DNA of 64,000 nt from CAVQSS01 sp963746605 (GCA_963746605.1 CAVVCH010000049.1:1-64000); one strand, 5' to 3'; shown: positions 17,293 to 27,268, numbered from the stretch's first letter. The notes: generated by a model not told the origin, from the letters alone. Translations and numbers: made by a program.

Positions 17293-17994
17293 ATGAATCC
17301 TCCCCCGGCCTTCACCGGTTTCTCGCAAAAAGGATTGACCTTTTTTAAGGAGCTGGCCGAAAACAACGACAAGATGTGGTTTGACGAGCATCGGAGCGAC
17401 TATGAGCACTATGTCCTTGGTCCGGCCCGGGATTTTATCGTCGCCCTGGGGGACCGGTTAAAGACCATCGCTCCCGGTATCCAGGCCGATCCGCGGGTGA
17501 ACAAGACCCTTTTCCGCATCAACCGGGATACCCGCTTCCGCCACGATAAAACCCCCTACAAGACCCATCTGGCCCTCTGGTTCTGGGAAGGACCCCGGCC
17601 GCGGATGGAGTGTTCCGGCTTTTACTTCCACCTGGAGCCCGCCAAATTGTTATTAGGGGTGGGCCTGTATTGTTTCCCCAAAGACATGGTGGACGCCTAC
17701 CGGCAGTCCGTGGTCCATCCCCGGGAGGGTAAGGCCTTGGCCCAGGCCTTATCCAAGGTTAAAGGAACGGGAACCTATCAAATAGGCGGGAAGCACTTTA
17801 AAAAGATCCCCTCCGGCTACGACCCTAAACATCCACAGGCGGAGTTCCTCCTCTACAACGGCCTCCATGCGGCCGTGGATTTCCCGATTCCCGCTGAAGT
17901 TTTTTCCGCCGGCCTGGTGGATTTCTGTTTCGGTCATTATAAGAATATGCTTCCCCTGCACCGCTGGCTCCTGGCCCTTACCCAGAGGGTTTAA
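17293..17994 (+). CDS. DUF2461 family protein
   Basis: 233 aa, intact, from ATG 17293. Typical of DUF2461 (TIGR02453): GFSQKGLTFFKELAENNDK and MWFDEHRSDYEHYV at the N-terminus, RINRDTRFRHDKTPYKTHLA in the middle and KKIPSGYDPKHPQAEFLLYN later, ending in HRWLLALTQRV. The family is widespread and functionally uncharacterised; no catalytic motif can be named. The 235-bp gap upstream holds nothing recognisable. The start of the cupin gene follows 16 bp after its stop. Confidence 0.88.
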   Translation: MNPPPAFTGFSQKGLTFFKELAENNDKMWFDEHRSDYEHYVLGPARDFIVALGDRLKTIAPGIQADPRVNKTLFRINRDTRFRHDKTPYKTHLALWFWEGPRPRMECSGFYFHLEPAKLLLGVGLYCFPKDMVDAYRQSVVHPREGKALAQALSKVKGTGTYQIGGKHFKKIPSGYDPKHPQAEFLLYNGLHAAVDFPIPAEVFSAGLVDFCFGHYKNMLPLHRWLLALTQRV

Positions 17995-18010
17995 GACGAT
18001 ATCACGCCTA

Positions 18011-18420
18011 ATGAATCAAAAAATGAAAGAAACGGTTTTCCCCTTCAATCCTCACCGGGAATTTTTTACCCCTGAAGGCTGCTACATCCTGGAACTGTCC
18101 AACTCCGCCGAAGATCCGGCGGCCTCCATCGCCCGGGCTCGGGTCGCGCCGGGTGCCACCACCCGGTGGCATCGGGTCCGGGACACCGTCGAGCGTTATA
18201 TCATCTTGGAAGGAAAGGGGCGCGTGGAGGTGGGCAGCCTGCCTCTCCAGGGAAGTGAACCCCGGCGACGTAGTGCTCATCCCGCACGGACTGTCGCCAG
18301 CGAATCACCAATACGGGTGAGCGGGATCTGATTTTTCTCTGCGTCTGTACCCCTCGATTTATCCCCGAAGCCTATGAAGACCTGGAAGGTGCTCCGCCCT
18401 TTGATGATAACCGAGCCTGA
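18011..18420 (+). CDS. Cupin-fold protein, frameshifted
   Basis: ATG at 18011 (or 18023). The first frame gives EGCYILELSNSAEDPAASIA, RVAPGATTRWHRVRDTVERY and IILEGKGRVEVG, the first cupin motif with its G-x5-H-x-H-like strand. Shifts near 18250 and 18300 lead to VNPGDVVLIPHG, then QRITNTGERDLIFLCVCTPR, and ending EGAPPFDDNRA. Together about 136 aa, a standard small single-domain cupin with a metal-binding beta-barrel. Function is open: small cupins include sugar isomerases, dioxygenases and ligand sensors. It converges on the DUF362 gene. Confidence 0.7.
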
Positions 18421-18530
18421 CCGGTTTTCCGGAATTGTCACGGTTCGCCGACCCGCCCCCCTGGAAACGATCTTCTGCGGCGAGCTAAAAGGCTGGCCCC
18501 GTAATCCGAAAATAGCGGCGGATTCCCCCA

Positions 18531-19524
18531 TCACCCCTGCTGGAGTACCTTCCATATCTGGTCCCGAACCACTTGGCTCTTTTTGTCAGCGGCGATCAGT
18601 TCGATGGCCTCGGAAGATGCGGCCCCCAGTCCGAGTTCCACGGCCCGGGCGATTTGCTCCTGATCGAAAATTTTAGGCACCATTATCGCCGGGTTGCTCC
18701 CCAGGAACTTTAATACGGCCACCCCCACGGCGTCGACGGCCACCCGGTCGGCGGAAGCCAGAAAAACCTCTCCCTTGGCCAGCTTCCCGGTCATTGGACC
18801 GCCATCCACGAAGGCCTCCACCCCGTCCATGACCACCAGGGCCGGTTTGAAGGCCTGGTTGATCTCGGCGATCAGCTTCCGCTGATGGGGAGAGGAGTGG
18901 AGTTCCTTCATGTAGTCGAATCCATGGCGGGAGGTGGGTACCACCCCCACGTGCAGCTTCAAGGAGAGGGTGAAGACGCCGCCGTACTGGTGGGTCTTCA
19001 GGCAGCCGGTGGAAACCAAGCACTCGGCCTCGAGCACCGGTCGGGCGACGCGAAACCCTTTCTTCCAGTGGCTGTCCCTGGGGAGCACCTCCACCCAATC
19101 CTTCTCGGGCAGGCCGTCGAAATCAATGATCTTCACATTCAAACGCTCCATCAGTTGCGGGATTCCCTTCTCCTCCATGACTTCTTTGGTGGGCGGGTAA
19201 CTCCGCTCCCCGAGGCTGATCGACTTGGCCCCCATGGCCCACAGTTCTTCCACCAGGGCGACCAGTGTGTCGTTATGGGTGGACCCCGGGAATGCATCGG
19301 CGGTATTGAAATTGGGTTTGATCAGGACGACCTTCCCCTTGACCGGGTTGCCTCTCAAAGTCCGGATGGACGGTCTTCACCCCTTCCTGGCGGTCACTGG
19401 TCTTCCCCAATACCACCCGGCTTTTAACGTCAGCCATAACCTTTTTCCTTTCACTTCCGATAAGAAGACTCCCCCCGGCCGCTCCCGAGGCCTTCAAGAA
19501 AGCTCTTCGGGTGAGATCGTTCAT
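18531..19524 (-). CDS. Tat-exported DUF362 protein, frameshifted
   Basis: ATG 19524 opens with a twin-arginine signal, LTRRAFLKASGAAGGSLLIG. The frame shifts near 19365 (VKTVHPDFE then GNPVKGKVVLIKPNFNTADA), after which the DUF362 core continues: LVSTGCLKTHQYGGVFTLSL, HSSPHQRKLIAEINQAFKPA, LVVMDGVEAFVDGGPMTGKL and ADRVAVDAVGVAVL. About 330 aa repaired. DUF362 proteins are common in anaerobes, often fused to ferredoxins; the function is unsettled. The Tat signal suggests export of a folded, cofactor-bearing protein. A second, non-exported DUF362 gene starts at 63619. Confidence 0.82.
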
Positions 19525-19555
19525 AACCTTTCCTCTGTTTAGGAATACGGGGGCT

Positions 19556-21782
19556 TCAAGAAACCAAAGGAAGGGAGATGGTTATTTTTATCCGCTGGGC
19601 ATTTTCTTTGCTGACGTTGATCACGCCGCCGTGCCGGTTAATGACCATTTTGGCCAGGGAAACATCCCCCCGCTCGGTTCTCTGCGTCGCCGTTTTCCGA
19701 GGGGGCGTCCAAAGCAAAGGGATAGAAGAAATGCTCCAGGTCCTCCTCGGAAAGTTGGGCGCCGGGTACACCATCGTTACGGTGACCTGGGTTCCGTTTT
19801 TTCGAGTGACCTACTTCCAGCTCGCCTTTCCCTCCCATCTGGTGCCAGGCGTATTCCATCAAGTGGGTCAGCGTGTGCTCCAACAGATCCGGATCCAAGG
19901 CTATTGGATCCAGGCTGCTGATCCAGGGTGGTTCTGACCGAAAAGCCGTTGGACTCAAATTTCACCCGAAGTCCCGCGACAGCCCGGAGGATTATCCGGT
20001 TGAGATCGCCGGGCTGCAATCGAATCGCCGGGGATTCAATATAGGCGAGCATAGTTTTCAGTATCATTTCCAATTTTTGCACCTGCTCAATGATCAGCCG
20101 GCCCTTTTCCGTCCTGGGATCCGAGGGTTCAAAAGACTTGACCAGCCGCCTGGTCAGGCCTCCGACCGAAGTGAGCGGGTTACGGACTTCATGGGCCAGT
20201 CGAGCAGAAATCTGTCCCAGGGTTTCCAGTCTCCTGGGCCTGAAGGATCTTCTCCTGCAGTTCTTTGTGCACTGTCACATCCACTACAATACCGTCCATT
20301 CGCACAAAATCCTGCTCCTCATTAAAGACGGGTATCGCGTGTTCAAAGACCTGGACCAGGGAGCCGCCCGTATGGACCATCCGGTATTCTGTGTGGAGTT
20401 CTTTTTTCTCCTTCAGGCAAGTATTCCGCAGGGCCACGAGGCGATCCCGGTCTTTCGGATGGATGAGTCCGGCCCATAGTTCGTAAGGCCCATTCATCTG
20501 TTCCGGGGTCGCGCCGAGGATCTGTTCAATCGACCGATTCAAAAAGACGGTGGTCCCGTCGGGTTTGACCGTATAAACGATGAGGGGCACATTTTCCACC
20601 AAAGTCCGGTAGGTCCTTTCGGACTCCTTCAGGCTCCGGGTCCGATGTTCAACCATGGACTCCAGGTTCTGAGTATATTCTTTGAGCCGGGTTTGCGAGG
20701 TCTCCAAGGACGCCAACATCTGGTTGATGGCCCGGGCCATGATTCCCAGTTCATCCCCGCTTCTTATGGCCAAACGGGTATCCCGGCGCCCGGAGGCGAT
20801 TTCGTCGGCCCCCTGGACCACCTCACCAATCCGCCGGGTAAAGACAACGGAAATAAACCAGACGAAACAAATGGAGGCGGCCAACCCGAGAAGACCGAGA
20901 CCGGCGGCCAGAAAGGCATATCGGTGGAGCAGAGAGAGAGTCGGGCTTCGATCCACGCTTATTTTCACCACCCCGATAATCTTTGAGGAAAAATCCCGGA
21001 CCGGCCCGATGATGGAAGCTATCTTTCGGTTTCCCAGAAATTCCGGTTGAAATACCACTTCTCCGGAACCCAGCAATCGACTAAAAAGTGGCGTCGGCAG
21101 GAAGGTCTGATCCAGGGTGGAGGCAAAGACTTTGGGGCCATCCTGATCCGGTTTTTCCTGGATATAGAGAACGACGTCCGAACCATAATTCTTCTTAAAT
21201 TCATCCAGCAGCGGCTTCTCCAGGGAAAGCCCGAATTCCACCGTCCCGATCTGACGGCCCTGATGAAAAATGGGTGCCACGCTGCGGATGCTCAGGCCCA
21301 AGACCCCCCGTTCTATCCCGCCCACGCCGACTCCTGTCTCCCGGGCCCGGTTGATCGTCGGCCTGAAGGCTTCCATCTTATCCCCATACTGTCCCAGCGC
21401 GTGAAACCGCAAAAATGAGGTGGCCGGGGGAAGGTGAAAGTGAAACTGCCTGCACCCCGAAATCCCTTTCCAAGATCTGATAAGCGGGATACAGCAGGGC
21501 GATCAAACGATTTCGATCCCTTTGGGCCAGGGCTTCGGCCACCTCCGGGTTTTTGGCGGCCAGGTAGGCCAGACTCAGGGCGGCATTTTTCCGGGATTCA
21601 ATGTCGTTCAAGAAGACCTGATACAGATTTCTCAGTCGCGCGTCTTCATTAACCTGGATCAGGCTGGCCTGGAACCGATAGGAAACCACAAACAGGGCGG
21701 CAGCCCCCATGGCCGCGAGGAAAAGGAAGGGAATGATCAACTTCCATTTAAGGCTGATATCTTGAATCCGGCGCCAGTTCAA
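19556..21782 (-). CDS. Membrane sensor histidine kinase (Cache-HAMP-PAS-HisKA-HATPase), frameshifted
   Basis: From ATG 21782: TM helix (WKLIIPFLFLAAMGAAALFV), an extracytoplasmic double-Cache-like sensor, a second TM (FLAAGLGLLGLAASICFVWF), HAMP (RIGEVVQGADEIASG), coiled coil, PAS (TLVENVPLIVYTVKPDGTTV), HisKA with phospho-acceptor HEVRNPL, and an HATPase end DVSLAKMVINRHGGVINVSK. Shifts are needed near 21400, 20210, 19935 and at least one further site around 19700-19770. About 740 aa repaired. It should autophosphorylate in response to a periplasmic small ligand; no response regulator lies next to it. The ATP-binding middle is the most scrambled part, so real decay cannot be ruled out. Confidence 0.78.
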
Positions 21783-21852
21783 GTTTCACTACCTGCCGGA
21801 AAGGTAAACCTTGCCAATTTTAGACCACTCCCTCTGGCGAAGTCGGCGGGTA

Positions 21853-22422
21853 TCATCTCCCTGGCAGCCGACGCAACAGGTAATAGGCCAGCCCGCCCAC
21901 CAGGCCGGCGACGGTGCCGAAAATAAAGGATTCCCTGGGACCAAAGGACACGTTAAGGTCCCCTTCAACCTCCCGGGCTATTAAGAAGGTAGCCCCGGAA
22001 TGGTTCGCCTTGACGCTCCGGGAAACCAGAATGACGGCTCCACTCTGGTCCATTTTCACCTCTCCTTTGGCCAGAAGCAACTGGGCCCCGGACTGGTCCA
22101 TCGCTACGTCGCCCCGGGCCACCAGCAGGCTCGCCATGGAGTTGTTCAGTTCGGCCGTTTGGGTCCTGGCCGCGACCAGACATCCCTGGGTCATTTCCAG
22201 CTTCTCGGCTTCTGCTTTGACGGCTCCTCCCTGCTTGATGGTCAGGTGATCGGCGGTTACGGATCGGGCGCCCGCCTGCCGCAGCGTAACGATGGCCGCC
22301 CGCACATCCTGGACCCCGCTGTGGGTTATATTGACCTCCTGGGCGGTGACCTCTTCCACCAGGTGCTCCCCTTTAATCTCCGGCTTCTCTCCCATTTCCG
22401 ACACCTTGAAATCTTGATCCAT
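21853..22422 (-). CDS. Tail-anchored repetitive (beta-helix-like) protein
   Basis: 189 aa, intact, ATG 22422. The centre is a series of about 16-residue imperfect repeats: LVARGDVAMDQSGAQLLLAK, GEVKMDQSGAVILVS, SVKANHSGATFLIAREV, each with a (D/H)-x-SGA-x-x-L(I/L)-A core, suggestive of a beta-solenoid. The C-terminus is a hydrophobic helix followed by arginines (IFGTVAGLVGGLAYYLLRRL), so the solenoid would be held at a membrane by its tail. No named family recognised; bactofilin-like or polymer-forming folds are possible comparisons. A perfect 14-bp palindrome lies upstream at 22470-22483. Confidence 0.65.
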   Translation of the reverse strand: MDQDFKVSEMGEKPEIKGEHLVEEVTAQEVNITHSGVQDVRAAIVTLRQAGARSVTADHLTIKQGGAVKAEAEKLEMTQGCLVAARTQTAELNNSMASLLVARGDVAMDQSGAQLLLAKGEVKMDQSGAVILVSRSVKANHSGATFLIAREVEGDLNVSFGPRESFIFGTVAGLVGGLAYYLLRRLPGR

Positions 22423-22469
22423 GGTACCGTCCTCCCTCAGGAAAATGTTCTTCTGCTTTGAAATCCGTT

Positions 22470-22483
22470 CCGATTATAATCGG
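22470..22483. promoter_or_regulatory. Perfect 14-bp palindrome, operator candidate
   Basis: CCGATTATAATCGG, 48 bp upstream of the tail-anchored protein gene and in the divergent gap with the ABC transporter. It contains a TATAAT on both strands, so it could be a -10 element covered by a dimeric regulator. Confidence 0.4.
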
Positions 22484-22526
22484 TTTCCCTTATTATACCA
22501 AATCATAAATCCCCTAATTTTCTTAC

Positions 22527-22555
22527 TTGACCCCTTTTCTCCACCTATCTATACT
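22527..22555 (+). promoter_or_regulatory. Sigma-70 promoter of ABC transporter operon
   Basis: TTGACC (22527-22532), 17-bp spacer, TATACT (22550-22555). Both boxes match consensus 5 of 6 with ideal spacing. Start of the substrate-binding protein is 80 bp downstream. Confidence 0.65.
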
Positions 22556-22634
22556 TCCCCAATCCCTAACCCATTGAAAATGGAGTTTTCTGCCGGGGAA
22601 TAGGGAAATCCACTTTTCGAAGGAGGTCACGGCA

Positions 22635-24062
22635 ATGGAGCAAGAGGACAAAAAGGGATTAACCCGCAGATCGTTCATCAAGGCCGCCGGTATCGCCTCG
22701 ATGGCCGCGAGTATCGCGCCTGGGCTCATTCTTCCCGGCGGCAGCGCGGCCGCCGGCAAAGAACTGAAGATCCTCGTCTGGTCGCACTTCGTTCCCCGGT
22801 TTGACAAGGAATGGTACGATAATTTCGTCAAAAACTGGGGCAAGGCCAATGGGGTGGCCGTGACCGTGGATCATATCGGATTGGCCGAGATCCCCTCCCG
22901 CACCGCCGCCGAAGTTTCGGCGGGACAGGGACACGACCTGATCGAATGGATCGCCCCGCCTTCCCAGTTCGAGCCCAGCGTCCACGATCTGACCGACCTG
23001 GTCAAGGAGGCTGAAAAGCGCTTCGGCCCCATGCATCCCCTCTGCAAGAAAAGTTCCTATAACCCGAACACCAAGAAGTACTATAGCTTTTGTCCCGGTT
23101 GGACCATCGATCCGGGAAACTACCGGAAGAGCCTGTGGACCAAGGCGGGCAAGCCCAACGGACCCGAAACGTGGGAAGATCTGATCACCTTCGGCGGCAA
23201 GATCAAAAAGGAGCAGGGGATCCAGCTCGGCATCGGCCTCTCCCAGGAGTTGGACTCCAACATGGCGGCCCGGGCTTTGATCTGGTCCTTCGACAGCAGT
23301 CTGCAAGATGCCAAGGAAAACGTGGTCCTCAACAACCCCAAGACCGTAGAGGCGGTCGAATATATGGCCCGGCTGTTCAAAGAGGCCATGGTCCCCGAAG
23401 TCTTTGCCTGGACCGCCGTCTCCAACAATCAGGCCCTCATCGCCGGCCGGGCGGCCTACATCCTCAACTCCATTTCGGCCTACCGCTCGGCCCAGAAGGA
23501 GGTCCCGGAAATCGCCAAGGACATCTACTTCACGCCGGCCCTGAAGGGACCCCGGGGCACGCGCTGGAGCTGCGAGCACGTGATTTATAACTATCTGCTC
23601 CCTAAATATTCCAAAAACACCGACACGGCGAAGAAATTCCTCCTGGATCTGGTGCAGAACTATGATCAGGCCATGTACCACAGCGAACTTTACAACTCAC
23701 CGGCCTTCTTCGACTCCTCCATTCCCTCCGGGGACCGCGGTTACCCGGCGGTGAAGGGCGCCAAAAAACTTCGGGATCTTCACAATACCTGGTTCGACGA
23801 CGACCCCTTTGCACTGCCGGGGGAAGACAAGGGAAAGCTGTCTGTGCTTAAGGACGCGGAGAAGTGGAGCACCAACGTGGGGCACCCGGGGGCGGCGAAC
23901 CCGGCCACCGGTGAGGTCTTCGCCACCTTCATTCTACCCAACATGATGGCCAATGCCGCCCGGGGCATGAAGCCCGCCGATGCCGTAGCCCAGGCCGAGC
24001 TCCTGGTCAAGGCCATCTACGCCAAGTGGCGCAAGAAAGGGCTCGTGGGGGGGAAATCCTAA
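22635..24062 (+). CDS. ABC transporter substrate-binding protein, Tat-type signal
   Basis: 475 aa, intact, ATG 22635 behind GAAGGAGGTCACGGCA. Twin-arginine leader LTRRSFIKAAGIASMAASIA ending near SAAAGKE. The mature part is a family 1 (MalE/UgpB-like) solute-binding protein: ELKILVWSHFVPRFDKEWYD, TAAEVSAGQGHDLIEW, AGKPNGPETWEDLITFGGKI and the C-terminal AAVAQAELLVKAIYAKWRKK-like end. Export through Tat rather than Sec suggests folding or assembly before export. The substrate is probably a carbohydrate, polyol or glycerol-phosphate-like compound; this is family inference. ATPase and permeases follow after an inserted repeat. Confidence 0.9.
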   Translation: MEQEDKKGLTRRSFIKAAGIASMAASIAPGLILPGGSAAAGKELKILVWSHFVPRFDKEWYDNFVKNWGKANGVAVTVDHIGLAEIPSRTAAEVSAGQGHDLIEWIAPPSQFEPSVHDLTDLVKEAEKRFGPMHPLCKKSSYNPNTKKYYSFCPGWTIDPGNYRKSLWTKAGKPNGPETWEDLITFGGKIKKEQGIQLGIGLSQELDSNMAARALIWSFDSSLQDAKENVVLNNPKTVEAVEYMARLFKEAMVPEVFAWTAVSNNQALIAGRAAYILNSISAYRSAQKEVPEIAKDIYFTPALKGPRGTRWSCEHVIYNYLLPKYSKNTDTAKKFLLDLVQNYDQAMYHSELYNSPAFFDSSIPSGDRGYPAVKGAKKLRDLHNTWFDDDPFALPGEDKGKLSVLKDAEKWSTNVGHPGAANPATGEVFATFILPNMMANAARGMKPADAVAQAELLVKAIYAKWRKKGLVGGKS

Positions 24063-24081
24063 CCAAATAATATTTGATGGT

Positions 24082-24310
24082 ATCGCAAAAAGTCCGTCAG
24101 AGGGAGTTTGTCATTCTGAGTCCCGCGATTGCGCGGGACGAAGAATCTTGTTTTTTCAGCTAGTTCCGAGATCCTTCACGGAGTTTACCCTGAACCGAAA
24201 AGCAAGACCCTTCGCAGAATTTGCCCTGAGCCCAAAGGCCAGATCCTTCGCTTCGCTCAGGATGACAATCAGGCGAGGGGCTCATGGTGACAGTTCGGGA
24301 CTTTTTGCGA
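24082..24310. mobile_element. MITE-like repeat, copy 2
   Basis: About 229 bp bounded by perfect 12-bp inverted repeats TCGCAAAAAGTC (24082-24093) and GACTTTTTGCGA (24299-24310). The interior shares several blocks with copy 1 and contains partial internal duplication (two CCTGA-rich units). No coding capacity. It lies between the substrate-binding protein gene and the ATPase gene of one transporter and fills most of that 374-bp gap. Confidence 0.75.
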
Positions 24311-24436
24311 GTCCGTCACATTTGAATTTTGGACCTTCGTGCTTGTTTCGGATTTCGTGCTTGTATTTCGAATTTATAAGCAACTACTTCTTACCTTGAT
24401 ATGATCGGTTAACGGATTGGTAGTTAAAGGAGGCCT

Positions 24437-25468
24437 ATGGCACGAGTCAAAATCAGGGAGATCTCCAAATCTTTTGGGGAAGTCGAGGCGGTGGATCGGG
24501 TGGACTTGGAAACCGCCGAGGGGGAGTTCCTGGTCCTCCTGGGGCCCTCCGGCTGTGGAAAAACCACTCTGCTGCGGATGATTGCCGGCATTGAAGAGCC
24601 CACCAGCGGAGATATCCTCATCGATGAGCAGGTGGTCACCCACCTCCCGCCTAGGCTGCGGAACATCGCCATGGTCTTTCAAAGCTACGCCCTTTATCCC
24701 CACATGACCGTCTACAAGAACATCGCCTTTCCTTTACGCACCCGGGGGGTGGATAAAGCCACGATCAAGGAGAAAGTCCATTGGGCGGCGGGCATGTTCG
24801 GGATCGGGCGGCTGCTGAACCGCAAACCCCGCGAACTCTCCGGCGGTGAGCGGCAGCGGGTCGCCCTGGCCAGGGCCATGGTCCGAGAGCCGAGCGTGTT
24901 CCTCCTGGATGAACCCCTCTCCAATCTGGATGCCCTCCTACGCACCTCGGCGCGGGAGGAACTGCGTCAGTTCCAGAAACGGGTGGGAGTTACCACCATC
25001 TACGTCACTCACGACCAGATGGAGGCCATGGGACTGGGGGACCGGATCGTGGTCATGAGCCAGGGGAGGATTCGGCAGGTGGGCACGCCCCGGGAGATCT
25101 ACCAGTGGCCGGCCGATACCTTCGTGGCTACCTTCGTGGGTTCTCCCCCCATGAATATCATCGGGGAAGAGGACATCCTGATCGGTTTCCGCCCGGAAAC
25201 CTTCCTGCCGGCGGATTTCGTCAAAGCCGACGACGGGCTCAAAACCTATCCCTTTGAAGTGACCTGGATGGAATACCTGGGAGCGGAAAGGCTGGTGTAC
25301 GGGAATATCGGCGAAAAGTCCCACGCCCGCCATGTCCTGGCCCGACTACCGGGCAACGTGACCCTGCCAATCGAAGCAGGTGAGACCTACCCCTTCGCTA
25401 TCCCCTACCCGGATCTTCGCTTTTTCGATCGGAAAAGCGGGCTGCGGACGGACCGGAGCCCCTTATGA
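24437..25468 (+). CDS. ABC transporter ATPase (MalK/UgpC type)
   Basis: 343 aa, ATG 24437 with AAAGGAGG 7 nt upstream. Walker A GPSGCGKTTLLRMIAG, Q-loop VFQSYALYPHMTV, signature LSGGERQRVALARAMV, Walker B VFLLDEPLSNLDA and switch histidine in VTHDQMEAM. A C-terminal TOBE/MalK regulatory region follows (ILIGFRPETFLP). It energises the neighbouring permeases. Its stop overlaps the first permease start (ATGA at 25465-25468). The substrate follows the binding protein, unknown. Confidence 0.95.
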   Translation: MARVKIREISKSFGEVEAVDRVDLETAEGEFLVLLGPSGCGKTTLLRMIAGIEEPTSGDILIDEQVVTHLPPRLRNIAMVFQSYALYPHMTVYKNIAFPLRTRGVDKATIKEKVHWAAGMFGIGRLLNRKPRELSGGERQRVALARAMVREPSVFLLDEPLSNLDALLRTSAREELRQFQKRVGVTTIYVTHDQMEAMGLGDRIVVMSQGRIRQVGTPREIYQWPADTFVATFVGSPPMNIIGEEDILIGFRPETFLPADFVKADDGLKTYPFEVTWMEYLGAERLVYGNIGEKSHARHVLARLPGNVTLPIEAGETYPFAIPYPDLRFFDRKSGLRTDRSPL

Positions 25469-26412
25469 GCGGGTCGGGAGCAGGGGCCGGTCTGACCGCC
25501 CGGCCCGGCATCCGGGATCGACAAGGGCTGCTGGCGAAGTTGATGATCACCCCGGCCATTCTTTATGTGGTGGTCCTGATCGGGATCCCCTTCGTCATGG
25601 CCATCTTCTACAGCCTCAGCGACGCCACCACCGGCGACCTGAATTTTCGCTTCGTGGGCCTGCGGAATTTTCAGGCGGCCCTGGCCGACCCCGTCTTTCG
25701 ACTCTCTCTGAAAAACACTTTCTTTTTTGCCCTGGTTTCCCAGACCCTGGTGATCCTCCTGTCGCGCGTGCTGGCCACGGCCCTAATGCAGGATTTCCGC
25801 GGCAAGTGGCTGGCCCGTTTTCTGATTATGCTTCCCTGGACGGCGCCCATCGCCCTGGGAACGATCGGCTGGCTCTGGATGCTCGATTCGATCTTCAGCC
25901 CTATCGACTGGGTCCTCCGCCGGGTGGGTCTGCTCGGCGCACCGGGGGCCCTGCTCGGGCCGATGCAGAACCTCTACTGGCTGGGCCAGCCGGGCCTGGC
26001 CATGGCCTCCGTAATCCTGGTCCACGTCTGGCGGCTGCTGCCCCTGGCCACGGTGATTCAACTGGCCGGCCTGAGTTCCATCTCCAAAGACCTCCTGGAG
26101 GCCGCCGAGGTGGATGGGGCCCGGGCCTGGCGGAAAACCTGGGAAATCACCATCCCGCTGACCATGCCCATTATCAGCATCGCCTTCCTCTTCGGACTGG
26201 TCTTTACCTTTACCGACGTGACCGTGGTGTATGTCTTGACTCGGGGCGGGCCGGTGCATAGCACCCAGGTGATTTCCACCTGGACCTTTTTTAAGGGGAT
26301 CGAAGGAGGGGATCTGGCCCAGGGAGCGGCCATCTCGCTCTTCCTCTTTCCCGTCCTCACCGGCCTGGCAGTCCTCATGCTGCGGATGGCCCGAAAAAGG
26401 GAGGTGGTCTGA
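25465..26412 (+). CDS. ABC transporter permease 1 (MalF/UgpA type)
   Basis: 315 aa, intact, ATG overlapping the ATPase stop. Six predicted membrane helices starting with LMITPAILYVVVLIGIPFVM; the EAA coupling loop reads EAAEVDGARAWRKTWEITIP. Together with the second permease it forms the inner-membrane channel. Its TGA overlaps the next ATG (26412). Confidence 0.93.
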   Translation: MSGSGAGAGLTARPGIRDRQGLLAKLMITPAILYVVVLIGIPFVMAIFYSLSDATTGDLNFRFVGLRNFQAALADPVFRLSLKNTFFFALVSQTLVILLSRVLATALMQDFRGKWLARFLIMLPWTAPIALGTIGWLWMLDSIFSPIDWVLRRVGLLGAPGALLGPMQNLYWLGQPGLAMASVILVHVWRLLPLATVIQLAGLSSISKDLLEAAEVDGARAWRKTWEITIPLTMPIISIAFLFGLVFTFTDVTVVYVLTRGGPVHSTQVISTWTFFKGIEGGDLAQGAAISLFLFPVLTGLAVLMLRMARKREVV

Positions 26413-27253
26413 TGACCAGAATGCGCAAACTCATCGGCCGCGGCGGTCTGTACAGCCTGGTGGGCGGCTTCGCTTTTTTCGGGGCCTTCCCCTTCTACTG
26501 GATGCTCATCGCCATGTTCAAAAGGGACCATGACCTGTTCAATCCGACGAACAACCCTTTCCTGTTCAACGAACCCTACACCCTGGACCACCTGCGCCTC
26601 CTCCTGTTCGAGACCCATTTTCTGCAGTACCGGCCAACACCTTCTTCGTCGGCCTGGTGGTGGTCCTGATCACCCTGGCGGCTGCCATCCCGGCGGCCTA
26701 CAGTCTGGCCCGCTGGGCCAGGGGCTGGGGAGAGCTGCTGGGCATCGGGATCTTTCTCACCTACCTGGTTCCGCCCACCATCCTGTTCATCCCCCTCTCC
26801 CGGTTCACTTCCGCCTTGAGCCTTCAGGAATCGCTCGGATCGTTGATCCTCATTTACCCGACCTTTACCATTCCTTTCTGCACCTGGCTGCTGATGGGCT
26901 TCTTCAAGACCATTCCCCGGGATATCGAGGAGCAGGCCATGATCGACGGGCTCAGCCGGATGGGGGCCATGATCCGGGTCGTCCTGCCCCTGGGGATCTC
27001 GGGCATCCTGACGGTGGTGGTCTTCGCCTTCACCCTCACCATGCACGAATTCATCTATGCCCTGACCTTCATTTCCGTCTCGGTCAAGAAAACGGTCTCC
27101 ATCGGCGTGCCCACGGAGCTGGTGCGGGGAGATGTCTTCCAGTGGGGGCCGCTGATGGCCGGAGCCCTCCTGGCCAGCATCCCCGTGGCTGTGGTTTACA
27201 CCTTCTTTCTGGACCGGTTTATCGCCGGGTTCACTATGGGGGCCGTCAAGTAG
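26412..27253 (+). CDS. ABC transporter permease 2 (MalG/UgpE type), frameshifted
   Basis: First frame gives SLVGGFAFFGAFPFYWMLIA and PYTLDHLRLLLFETHFLQY; near 26630 it shifts by one into ANTFFVGLVVVLITLAAAIP and on through the EAA loop EEQAMIDGLSRMGAMIRVVL to TMGAVK. About 280 aa repaired, standard for MalG-type permeases. The break lies between TM1 and TM2 in a run of CC/GG pairs and is likely an error. Last gene of the operon; the stop is inside a terminator hairpin. Confidence 0.88.
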
Positions 27254-27267
27254 CCCCCGGTTTTTTT
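27238..27267 (+). terminator. Rho-independent terminator of ABC operon
   Basis: GGGGGC (27238-27243), 9-nt loop containing part of the TAG stop, GCCCCC (27253-27258), GG, then seven T. It overlaps the permease stop codon. Confidence 0.75.
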
Positions 27268-27268
27268 G

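Noticed and set aside
22659..23681. 340-codon open frame on the minus strand
   Set aside because: Antisense to the substrate-binding protein gene, which has a signal peptide, ribosome site and family motifs.
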